From Mesonia hippocampi (GTDB lineage Bacteria; Bacteroidota; Bacteroidia; Flavobacteriales; Flavobacteriaceae), in NCBI RefSeq assembly GCF_014197445.1, contig NZ_JACIFO010000001.1:248001-312000 (forward strand): a DNA stretch of 64,000 nucleotides, given 5' to 3'. This document shows positions 16,379 to 24,745 of this stretch, one piece after another. The number at the start of each line of letters is the position of its first letter. Positions within the stretch are counted from its first letter, which is position 1. A model generated the notes under the pieces. The model did not search any database. It was given only the letters and a program-made list of their open reading frames with translations, and had not been told where the DNA came from. The position numbers were made by a program, and so were the translations under genes.

Positions 16379-17921
16379 AACAGAAAAAAAATATGACGTT
16401 GTTATTGTAGGAAGCGGTTTGGGCGGACTTACTTCTGCTATAATTTTAGCCAAAGAAGGAAAAAAAGTTTGTGTACTTGAAAAAAACCAACAATTTGGAG
16501 GGAATTTACAAACTTTTGCTCGCGATAAAAAGCTTTTTGATACAGGGATTCACTATATAGGTGCGTTGGGAGAAGGGCAAAACCTAAATAAATACTTTAG
16601 TTATATAGGGATAATGGATGCCTTAAAACTTTCTAAGATGGATGAAGATGCTTACGATGTTATTTCCTTCGGAGATGCTGATGTAGAATATCCACATGCA
16701 CAAGGCTATGAAAATTTCACTAAACAATTATTAAAATATTTCCCAGAAGAAGAAGTTGCCATAAAAGAATATTGTAAAAAAATACAAGAAATTTGCGATG
16801 CTTTCCCATTGTATAATTTAGATTATGGCAATGGTCATCCTATAGAAATACTTTCCATCAACGCTCAAAAATATTTTGAAGAACTTACCGATAATAAAAA
16901 ACTTAGAGCAGTATTGGCGGGTTCTAATTTTTTATATGCAGGAATTCCAGATAAAACTCCGCTTTATGTACATGCGCTTTCGGTAAATTCCTACATTCAA
17001 AGTGCTTGGCGATGCATAAACGGCGGAAGCCAAATAACAAAACAGCTTATAAAACAACTTAAAAAATACGGAGGAGAGGTCTATAAACGCAAAGAGGTTG
17101 TCAATTTTTCTTCTGAAGGAAAACGTATAATTTCTGCCAATACAAAAGATGGAAGTGCTTATTACGGAGATATTTTTATCTCTAATATAGAGCCAAAAAC
17201 CACCTTAGATATGGTAGGAAAAGAAAAATTTAGAAAACCTTATTACCGCCGTATAAAAGAGTTAGAGGTTTTGCCTGCCGCTTTTAGTGTTTATGTAGTT
17301 TTGAAGCCTAATACGGTGAAATATGTAAACCATAATAACTACCATTTTAAAGATAGTACGCGCGTATGGAATGCTAACGAGTATACCGCAGAATCTTGGC
17401 CAGAAGCTTTTATGCTTTCAATGAATATCTCGGAAGAAAACCAACTATGGGCAGAAAGCCTTACCGGGATTACCTACCTGCATTTCTCTGAATTTAAGGC
17501 ATGGCAAAATACGCAGAATACCATTGTAAATCCTTCTAATAGAGGAGAAGCTTACGAAGCATTTAAGCAAGAAAAAACACAGGTTTTTATGAGAGAAATA
17601 GAAAAAAGACTCCCTCATATAAAAGGAAATATCAAGGCAGTTTATGCTTCTACACCACTGTCGTACAGAGATTATATAGGTGGTTTTGAAGGAAATTTAT
17701 ATGGCTATGTAAAAGATTCAGAAAATCCGTTAAAAACCTTTATCTCCCCACGAACAAAGCTCGAAAATTTATTTATGACAGGGCAAAGTATCAATATGCA
17801 TGGTGTTTTAGGAGTAACTATTGGAGCGGTATTAACTTGTACCGAAATTATAGGAAAACAATATTTGGTAGATAAAATAAATAAAGAGGTGTTAGAAATA
17901 GAAAAACAAAGAAGAAAATGA
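16371..17921 (+). CDS. FAD-dependent oxidoreductase of the phytoene desaturase/retinol reductase type
   Basis: The 516-residue protein starts with a dinucleotide-binding fold, VVIVGSGLGGLTSA (residues 10-23), then VLEKNQQFGGNLQTF, which is typical of CrtI-like and all-trans-retinol 13,14-reductase-like flavoproteins. A C-terminal FAD segment includes LFMTGQSINMHGVLG. It probably acts on a conjugated polyene, by saturating or desaturating a double bond, or hydroxylates indirectly; the reaction is not determined. The gene overlaps the transporter fusion upstream by 8 bases and the C45-type gene downstream by 4 bases (ATGA). Members of this family are regular partners in flexirubin loci. Confidence 0.83.
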   Translation: MNKTEKKYDVVIVGSGLGGLTSAIILAKEGKKVCVLEKNQQFGGNLQTFARDKKLFDTGIHYIGALGEGQNLNKYFSYIGIMDALKLSKMDEDAYDVISFGDADVEYPHAQGYENFTKQLLKYFPEEEVAIKEYCKKIQEICDAFPLYNLDYGNGHPIEILSINAQKYFEELTDNKKLRAVLAGSNFLYAGIPDKTPLYVHALSVNSYIQSAWRCINGGSQITKQLIKQLKKYGGEVYKRKEVVNFSSEGKRIISANTKDGSAYYGDIFISNIEPKTTLDMVGKEKFRKPYYRRIKELEVLPAAFSVYVVLKPNTVKYVNHNNYHFKDSTRVWNANEYTAESWPEAFMLSMNISEENQLWAESLTGITYLHFSEFKAWQNTQNTIVNPSNRGEAYEAFKQEKTQVFMREIEKRLPHIKGNIKAVYASTPLSYRDYIGGFEGNLYGYVKDSENPLKTFISPRTKLENLFMTGQSINMHGVLGVTIGAVLTCTEIIGKQYLVDKINKEVLEIEKQRRK

Positions 17922-19570
17922 TGTTTCGTAACTTGTTTTATTACCTATTTGCATTGCTTCTGTGTTCTTGTGGAATTTCAAAATCTATTAAACATAAACC
18001 TGAAATTTCTAAGTATGATTATAAAATACCAAAGGTAATTAAACATTCAGATTCTTTATTTACCACAAAAAACAATTCACTTCTACAAAATAAGTTTGGG
18101 CAATGGGAGTTGTATGTATCGGGAAACCCTATGGAAATAGGATTGAATACAGGAGCACTTTATGAGCCTTTATACCATTACCAAGAAGAAGTATTTTTTG
18201 AAAAAGTAGAAGAACTTGTTCCTTCAAAATTTAAACAAAACATGCTTCGGCAGTTTTTGAAATGGTATAATCGAAAAATGTATTTACATATTCCCGAAGA
18301 ATATAAAACCGAAATTTATGGGATTTCACAATACGCTTCTGATAAGTATAATTATATAGCGCCAAAATATTTACGAAATTTATATTTACATGGAGCACAT
18401 GATATTGGGCACGCCATGCAAGACTTAGCTTTAGTTGGTTGTTCATCTTTAGCGCTTTGGGGAAATTATACACAGGATGGAAAACTGCTTTTAGGAAGAA
18501 ACTTTGATTTTTATGCGGGGGATAAATTTGCTGAAAATAAAATTATTGCTTTTGTAAAACCAACTCAAGGTTATCCTTTTGCAAGCGTTACTTGGGCAGG
18601 AATGGCAGGAGTAGTTTCGGGGATGAATACAGCAGGATTAACAATAACTTTGAATGCGGGGAAATCGGATATTCCATTGGCGGCAAAAACACCAATATCT
18701 ATAGTAGCAAGAGAAATTTTACAATATGCAGAAACTATAGAGCAGGCTATAGCAATTGCTAAAAAACGTGCAGTATTTGTATCGGAAGCCCTTATGGTGA
18801 GCAGTGCAAAAGATAAAAAAGCAGTGCTTATTGAGGTATCTTCAGATAATTTCGGAGTTTTTGAAATGGCTAATAAATTAATTTGTACAAATCATTTTAG
18901 AAGCAAAGCTTATGCGGAGGATGAAAACAATAAGAAGCATATTATAGAGAGCCATTCACAATACCGTTTTGATAAAATTGAAGAAATTTTAAGGAAGAAC
19001 CCTGTAATGAATCCTCAGAAAATAGCAGATTTATTACGTAATAAAGAAGGTCTAGCTGACCAAAAAATTGGTTATGGAAATGAAAAAGCTTTAAATCAAT
19101 TGCTAGCACATCATGCTGTTATTTTTCAGCCAGAAGATTTATTGATATGGGTTTCTTCAAACCCATATCAATTGGGAGAATTTGTAGCTTACGATTTACA
19201 AGAAATTTTTTCAAACAAGAAAAAAATACTTACTTCTCAACATATCAAAAAATTAAACATTGCTAAAGATGACTTTTTAGATTCAGTACAATACCTAGAT
19301 TATGAATTGTTTAGAAAAAAAGATAGGAGAGTAACCAAAGCAATTTTGGGAGAAATAAACTTAAGCCCAGCCGCTATTCAACATTACCAAAATTTAAATC
19401 CAGAATATTGGAAAGTTTATAGTAATATTGGGAGATATTATTTTGAGAAAGGCTATTATAAAGCGGCTCAGATAGAATTTAATAAAGCACTCACTAAAGA
19501 AATAACTACCTTGCCCGATAGAGAAACTATTGAAAGGTATTTGCATAAAATAGATAGAAAATTAAGATGA
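17918..19570 (+). CDS. C45-type autoproteolytic acyltransferase/hydrolase, lipoprotein
   Basis: The 550-residue protein begins with a lipobox (LLLCSC, Cys18), so it is probably an anchored lipoprotein. The main domain resembles peptidase C45 (acyl-CoA:6-aminopenicillanate acyltransferase type), an N-terminal nucleophile hydrolase. LVGCSSLALWGNY places candidate nucleophile Cys175 before LLLGRNFDFY. Autocleavage before Cys175 is expected from the family. The C-terminal 40-70 residues look like a TPR repeat (YSNIGRYYFEKGYYKAAQIE). Acting outside the cytoplasm, it could form or hydrolyse an ester or amide of the pigment. It overlaps the gene before it (ATGA) and the ligase gene after it by 4 bases. 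Confidence 0.8.
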   Translation: MMFRNLFYYLFALLLCSCGISKSIKHKPEISKYDYKIPKVIKHSDSLFTTKNNSLLQNKFGQWELYVSGNPMEIGLNTGALYEPLYHYQEEVFFEKVEELVPSKFKQNMLRQFLKWYNRKMYLHIPEEYKTEIYGISQYASDKYNYIAPKYLRNLYLHGAHDIGHAMQDLALVGCSSLALWGNYTQDGKLLLGRNFDFYAGDKFAENKIIAFVKPTQGYPFASVTWAGMAGVVSGMNTAGLTITLNAGKSDIPLAAKTPISIVAREILQYAETIEQAIAIAKKRAVFVSEALMVSSAKDKKAVLIEVSSDNFGVFEMANKLICTNHFRSKAYAEDENNKKHIIESHSQYRFDKIEEILRKNPVMNPQKIADLLRNKEGLADQKIGYGNEKALNQLLAHHAVIFQPEDLLIWVSSNPYQLGEFVAYDLQEIFSNKKKILTSQHIKKLNIAKDDFLDSVQYLDYELFRKKDRRVTKAILGEINLSPAAIQHYQNLNPEYWKVYSNIGRYYFEKGYYKAAQIEFNKALTKEITTLPDRETIERYLHKIDRKLR

Positions 19571-20856
19571 TTCCACCCATAGAATTAGCATCTGCCGAAG
19601 AAATAAAAGTTTTTCAAGAAGAAAAATTAAAAGAATTATTAACATATCTAGCAGAAAAATCGAGGTTTTACAAAAAAATGTTTTCTGATAATGCGATTGA
19701 TATTTCGCAGATTAAAACGCTAGAAGATTTACAACAAATTCCTGTAACTACAAAAACAGATTTACAGCAGCATAATTATGATTTTCTTTGCGTTCCAAAA
19801 CATGAAATTATAGATTATGCTACTACTTCAGGAACATTAGGAAAACCAGTGGTTGTAGGACTTACCAATAATGATTTGGATAGACTTGCCTATAATGAAG
19901 CTATATCCTTAGCTTGCGCAGGAATAAAAAAAGGCGATGTGGTACAATTAATGACAACTATAGATAGAGGCTTTGTAGCAGGACTTGCCTATTTTTTAGG
20001 GTTGCGAAAAATTGGTGCCGGAGTAATACGTATAGGGCCAAGAAATCCGCAATTACAATGGGATTCTATAGTAGAACATAAGTCAAAATACCTTATAGCA
20101 GTTCCTTCTTTTTTATTGAAAATGATAGCCTATGCAGAGGCAAACCAAATTGATTATAATCAATTAGGAGTAGAAGGAATAATATGTATAGGTGAAGCCC
20201 TACGTACAGCAGATTTAGAGAATAATGTACTAGCAAATAGAATTTTAGAAAAATGGGATGTAAACCTGTATTCTACCTATGCATCTACCGAGATGAGCAC
20301 TGCTTTTACCGAGTGTGCATATCAAAATGCAGGTCACCTTCATCCTGAATTAATTATTATAGAGGTTTTAGACAATCAAAATAACCCTGTTAAAGATGGG
20401 GAAGAAGGAGAACTAACAATCACAACACTTGGAGTAGAGGCAATGCCATTACTGCGTTTTAAAACAGGCGATATAGTAACCGTGTTTTCTGAAAAGTGTA
20501 AATGTGGAAGAAACACTAAAAGGGTAGGACCTGTTTTAGGAAGAAAAAAACAATTGGTAAAATATAAAGGAACAAGCATTTACCCGCCAGCAATATTTGA
20601 TATTTTAAACTTTTTTGATTCGATTAAATTATACCTTGTAGAATTGCATACCAACGATATTGGTAACGATGAAATATGCGTAAAAATAGCTTCAGATGAT
20701 GTTTCTGAAGAGTTTTTAAATAAAGTAAAATCTTATTTGCAATCTAAATTGAGGGTTATTCCTACAATCGAATTTTGTGAATTAGAAACACTAGCTAAAC
20801 TTGTTTTTAATCCTAATAAAAGAAAACCAACTTATTTGATTGATTATCGTATATAG
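19567..20856 (+). CDS. Adenylate-forming ligase, phenylacetate-CoA ligase-like
   Basis: The 429-residue enzyme is of the phenylacetate-CoA ligase type. The P-loop TTSGTLGKPVVVGLT lies near residues 95-109, YSTYASTEMS (about 237-246) is the adenylate-binding motif, and LLRFKTGD near 295-302 supplies the conserved Arg/Asp. It would activate an aromatic acid with ATP for transfer to CoA or a carrier protein. In flexirubin biosynthesis an aryl acid made from tyrosine starts the polyene, so this ligase is the probable starter-activating enzyme; the substrate is inferred. It is the final gene of the operon and ends before a strong terminator. Confidence 0.83.
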   Translation: MIPPIELASAEEIKVFQEEKLKELLTYLAEKSRFYKKMFSDNAIDISQIKTLEDLQQIPVTTKTDLQQHNYDFLCVPKHEIIDYATTSGTLGKPVVVGLTNNDLDRLAYNEAISLACAGIKKGDVVQLMTTIDRGFVAGLAYFLGLRKIGAGVIRIGPRNPQLQWDSIVEHKSKYLIAVPSFLLKMIAYAEANQIDYNQLGVEGIICIGEALRTADLENNVLANRILEKWDVNLYSTYASTEMSTAFTECAYQNAGHLHPELIIIEVLDNQNNPVKDGEEGELTITTLGVEAMPLLRFKTGDIVTVFSEKCKCGRNTKRVGPVLGRKKQLVKYKGTSIYPPAIFDILNFFDSIKLYLVELHTNDIGNDEICVKIASDDVSEEFLNKVKSYLQSKLRVIPTIEFCELETLAKLVFNPNKRKPTYLIDYRI

Positions 20857-20882
20857 CTTTTTAGCTAAATTGTATAAAAAGT

Positions 20883-20913
20883 AAAAGGCAATCTTATTTT
20901 AAGATTGCCTTTT
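20883..20913. terminator. Bidirectional terminator
   Basis: A perfect 13-base stem, AAAAGGCAATCTT / AAGATTGCCTTTT, with a five-base loop and A/T runs on both sides lies between the ligase (+) and purL (-) stops. It closes the pigment operon and the purL transcript. Confidence 0.9.
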
Positions 20914-20922
20914 TTATAATGG

Positions 20923-23900
20923 TTATAATTTATTTTCTAGCCATTCTCTAGCATTAACAAAAGCTGTTAACCAAGGCGTAACTTCATCTTTTCTATCTTT
21001 TGGGTAATAAGCCCAGTTCCAAGGAAAAGTAGAACGCTCCAAGTGAGGCATCATTACCAAATGTCGCCCAGAATCATCGCAAAGCATTGCGGTGTTATAA
21101 TCAGAGCCATTAGGATTTGCTGGGTAAGTATTATATGCGTATTTACCTACAATGTTATAATGTTTCTCTGCTTTTGGGAAACTAAATTTACCTTCACCAT
21201 GAGCTGCCCAAATGCCTAGTTTTGTTCCTGCAAGGCTATGTAACATCACCGAATTGTTTTCGGGTATTTCTACCGAGGTAAAAGTACATTCAAACTTATG
21301 CGAATCGTTGTGCAGCATTTTAGGTTTCTCTAAGTCGTTTGGTGTAAGTAAACCAAGCTCGATAAATAATTGGCAACCATTACACACTCCTAACGATAAA
21401 GTATTTTCTCTGTTAAAGAAATTATCTAAGGCTTTTTTAGCTTTCTCGTTATACAAAAAGGCACCAGCCCAACCTTTGGCACTTCCTAAAACATCACTGT
21501 TAGAGAACCCTCCAACAGCAGCAATAAACTGGATGTCCTCTAAGGTTTCTCTTCCCGAAATTAAATCGGTCATGTGAACATCTTTTACATCAAAACCAGC
21601 CAGATACATCGCACGGGCCATTTCTCTTTCAGAGTTAGAACCTTTCTCTCTAATAATGGCTGCTTTAATTTTAGGTTTGTTTGTAAGTACAGGGAGTTTT
21701 CCTGTAAAGCTTGTAGGGAAAGTGTAGGCTAACGCGTGTTTTTTATAATTTTCATAACGTTCTTTAGCTTTAGCTTCACCACTTTGTTCTTTGTCTAATA
21801 GATAAGAGGTCTCAAACCATAAGTCGCGAAGTTCATTTACTGTAAATGTAAAAGAATCAGCATGGTTTTTTATGTAGATTTCTCCTGAAGTATTAGGTTT
21901 TCCTAAAGTGAAAAATTCTATGTTTTCTGTAGTTAAGAAATTTTCTACAGCCTTGTTATCTTTTGCTTGGAAAACGATTCCGTTATTTTCATTAAAAAAT
22001 ACTTTAACGCTATCTTTTTCTTTAAGAGTGCTAAGGTCTAAATCTGCTCCTAAATTGTTTTCTGCAAAACACATTTCTAAAAGAGTGGTAATAAGTCCGC
22101 CCGATGCTACATCATGTCCTGCTGTAATAAGGTCTTGTTTTATAAGCTGCTGAATGCTGTTAAATGCTTTTTTAAAGAATGCAGCATTGGTAATTGTTGG
22201 AGCTTCTTTTCCTATTTTATTTAGGGTTTGCGCAAAAGAAGAACCTCCTAATTTAAATGCATCTTGAGAAAGGTTAATGTAGTAAATGTTTCCTGCGTTA
22301 GCTTGTAAAACAGGCTCTACCACTTGCTGTATATTGTCGCATTGTCCTGCTGCAGAAATTATTACAGTACCTGGAGAAAGTACTTCTTTATCTTTATATT
22401 TCTGTTTCATAGATAGTGAATCTTTTCCTGTTGGAATGTTGATTCCTAATTCTATAGCAAAATCAGAAACAGCTTTTACAGCTTGATATAAACGGGCATC
22501 TTCGCCTTTGTTTTTTGCTGGCCACATCCAGTTGGCAGATAATGATACTGATTTAAGTTCTTTATCTAAAGGAGCCCAAATAAGGTTGGTAAGAGATTCT
22601 GCTATGGCATTTCTAGAGCCTGCAGTAGGATCTATTAAGGCAGCAATAGGAGCGTGCCCTACCGATGTAGCAACACCGTGTTTACCATTATAATCTAAAG
22701 CCATAACCCCTACATTATTTAGCGGCAATTGAAGGCTTCCTGTAGTTTGTTGTTTTGCTACGCGACCAGTTACACAACGGTCAACTTTGTTGGTTAACCA
22801 ATCTTTACAAGCTACGGCTTCTAGTTGTAAAACGTTTTTTAAGTATGTGGGTATTGCCGAAGTAGTGTAAGTAACCTCTTCATAAGATTCATTTATAGAA
22901 GTATCTTCCATGATGGTTTTAGGAGAACTTCCAAACATATCTTTAAGCGCTAAATCCATAGGTTTTGCACCTGTAAGTTTATCGGTAAACGAGAAGTGCA
23001 TGTCTTCAGTTACGTGTCCAACAGCGTATATAGGAGAGCGTTCTCTATCGGCTACTTTTTTTAGCGTATCATAATCTTTATTAGCGATGAGTAACCCCAT
23101 ACGTTCCTGAGATTCATTTCCCATAATTTCTTTTGCAGAAAGAGTTGGGTCGCCTACAGGGAGTTTGTCTAAGGCAATATTTCCTCCGGTATCTTCTACC
23201 AGTTCGCTTAAACAATTCAGGTGTCCTCCAGCTCCGTGATCGTGTATAGAGATAATTGGGTTGTTATCACTTTCTACCATACCGCGTATGGCATTAGCGG
23301 CACGTTTTTGCATTTCTGGATTAGAACGTTGTACGGCATTAAGTTCTATCCCTGTACTAAACTCACCTGTATCTGCCGATGAAACTGCTGCGCCTCCCAT
23401 CCCAATACGGTAATTTTCTCCTCCTAGAACAACAATATCATCTCCTTTTTTAGGTTTTGCTTTAATGGCTTGTTCTGCTTTACCATAACCAATACCTCCA
23501 GCAAGCATAATGGCTTTGTCGTAACCTAATTCTCTGTTGTTTTCTTTGTGTTCAAATGTTAATACAGATCCTGTAATTAGGGGCTGACCAAATTTGTTTC
23601 CAAAATCTGAAGCTCCATTAGAGGCTTTTATTAAAATGTCTAGTGGAGTTTGGTATAGCCACGGGCGTTCTTCCATAGCATTTTCCCAGTTTCTGTTTTC
23701 ATTTAGACGGCTGTAAGCGGTCATATAAACCGCTGTTCCTGCCAATGGCAATGAGCCTTTTCCGCCTGCTAAACGATCTCTAATTTCACCTCCACTTCCG
23801 GTAGCAGCACCATTAAAAGGTTCTACCGTAGTAGGGAAGTTGTGGGTTTCGGCTTTTAAGGTGATTACCGAGTTGTAGTTCTTGGTATAATAGTATTCAG

Positions 23901-24588
23901 GTACATCGGCACGTTTGGGTGCAAATTGTTCTACTACGGGACCTTTTAAGAAAGCTACGTTGTCTTTGTAGGCAGAAACAATTTCGTTAGGATTTTCTTT
24001 TGCTGTTTTTTTGATAAGCTGAAAAAGCGTTTGCTCCATTTCGTCTCCATCAATTACAAATGTGCCGTTGAAAATTTTGTGTCGGCAATGTTCTGAATTT
24101 ACTTGAGAGAAACCAAATACTTCTGCATCGGTGAGTTTTCTACCTAAACGTTTTGCTAAATCTTCTAAATACTTTATTTCTTCTGCATTTAGCGCTAAAC
24201 CTTCTTGTTGGTTATAGGCATCAATGTCATTAATTTCTTCAATAGCCTTAGGTTGTATATTTACATCAAAGCTTTGTTGGGTTAACTCGTTGTACTTTTC
24301 AGAAATCATCGGGTCGAATTTTTCTGTATAAGAATTGGCATTGAAAAATTCTTCTATTCTAACAATGCCTTCTATCCCCATGTTTTGAGTAATTTCGACA
24401 GCATTGGTGCTCCAAGGGGTTATCATACTAGCACGAGGACCAATAAAAAGTGCTTTTATAGTGCTTTCGGGTAGGTGAGGTGCGTTCCCAAAAAGCCATT
24501 CAAGTTTTTTTAAATCGTTATTTTCTAGATTTTTATTTACTTGAACACTGTAAATTTTTTCCTGCGGATTTCCAAAAAAAAGAATCAT
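20923..24588 (-). CDS. purL: Phosphoribosylformylglycinamidine synthase (large, fused form)
   Basis: This 1221-residue enzyme converts FGAR, glutamine and ATP to FGAM in de novo purine synthesis. It is the single-chain form. An N-terminal PurS-like region and linker come first, then two AIR-synthase-like halves (SQVNSEHCRHKIF and AETHNFPTTVEPFNGAATG in the first). The C-terminal glutaminase domain carries nucleophile Cys1069 in GVCNGCQLF and the later AAHGEGKF motif with its His. Length matches the fused forms of Bacteroidota and gamma-proteobacteria. It is monocistronic, with a promoter box at 24626-24633 and a shared terminator downstream. Confidence 0.96.
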   Translation of the reverse strand: MILFFGNPQEKIYSVQVNKNLENNDLKKLEWLFGNAPHLPESTIKALFIGPRASMITPWSTNAVEITQNMGIEGIVRIEEFFNANSYTEKFDPMISEKYNELTQQSFDVNIQPKAIEEINDIDAYNQQEGLALNAEEIKYLEDLAKRLGRKLTDAEVFGFSQVNSEHCRHKIFNGTFVIDGDEMEQTLFQLIKKTAKENPNEIVSAYKDNVAFLKGPVVEQFAPKRADVPEYYYTKNYNSVITLKAETHNFPTTVEPFNGAATGSGGEIRDRLAGGKGSLPLAGTAVYMTAYSRLNENRNWENAMEERPWLYQTPLDILIKASNGASDFGNKFGQPLITGSVLTFEHKENNRELGYDKAIMLAGGIGYGKAEQAIKAKPKKGDDIVVLGGENYRIGMGGAAVSSADTGEFSTGIELNAVQRSNPEMQKRAANAIRGMVESDNNPIISIHDHGAGGHLNCLSELVEDTGGNIALDKLPVGDPTLSAKEIMGNESQERMGLLIANKDYDTLKKVADRERSPIYAVGHVTEDMHFSFTDKLTGAKPMDLALKDMFGSSPKTIMEDTSINESYEEVTYTTSAIPTYLKNVLQLEAVACKDWLTNKVDRCVTGRVAKQQTTGSLQLPLNNVGVMALDYNGKHGVATSVGHAPIAALIDPTAGSRNAIAESLTNLIWAPLDKELKSVSLSANWMWPAKNKGEDARLYQAVKAVSDFAIELGINIPTGKDSLSMKQKYKDKEVLSPGTVIISAAGQCDNIQQVVEPVLQANAGNIYYINLSQDAFKLGGSSFAQTLNKIGKEAPTITNAAFFKKAFNSIQQLIKQDLITAGHDVASGGLITTLLEMCFAENNLGADLDLSTLKEKDSVKVFFNENNGIVFQAKDNKAVENFLTTENIEFFTLGKPNTSGEIYIKNHADSFTFTVNELRDLWFETSYLLDKEQSGEAKAKERYENYKKHALAYTFPTSFTGKLPVLTNKPKIKAAIIREKGSNSEREMARAMYLAGFDVKDVHMTDLISGRETLEDIQFIAAVGGFSNSDVLGSAKGWAGAFLYNEKAKKALDNFFNRENTLSLGVCNGCQLFIELGLLTPNDLEKPKMLHNDSHKFECTFTSVEIPENNSVMLHSLAGTKLGIWAAHGEGKFSFPKAEKHYNIVGKYAYNTYPANPNGSDYNTAMLCDDSGRHLVMMPHLERSTFPWNWAYYPKDRKDEVTPWLTAFVNAREWLENKL

Positions 24589-24625
24589 GTGTGGTGTTGT
24601 GTTTTGAGTTGATATCTACTGGCTG

Positions 24626-24660
24626 CAAATTTAGCTTTTTTGTACTTAATTTTATCAAAA
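24626..24660 (-). promoter_or_regulatory. purL promoter
   Basis: On the minus strand the -7 box is TAAATTTG (24633-24626), an exact match to TAnnTTTG, and a TTTG -33 box lies at 24660-24657 with 23 bases between them. The box is 38 bases upstream of the purL start codon. Confidence 0.6.
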
Positions 24661-24692
24661 AGTTAAGCTTTATGTTCTTCCTAGTTTGTATA

Positions 24693-24730
24693 AAAAAATA
24701 AAGCTGCCTTTTCAGACAGCTTTATTTTTT
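24693..24730. terminator. Terminator after the endonuclease gene
   Basis: A 14-base stem, AAAAAATAAAGCTG / CAGCTTTATTTTTT, with a ten-base loop lies just after the minus-strand endonuclease stop and upstream of purL. T runs are present in both directions. Confidence 0.85.
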
Positions 24731-24745
24731 TATTCTCGGTTTTGA

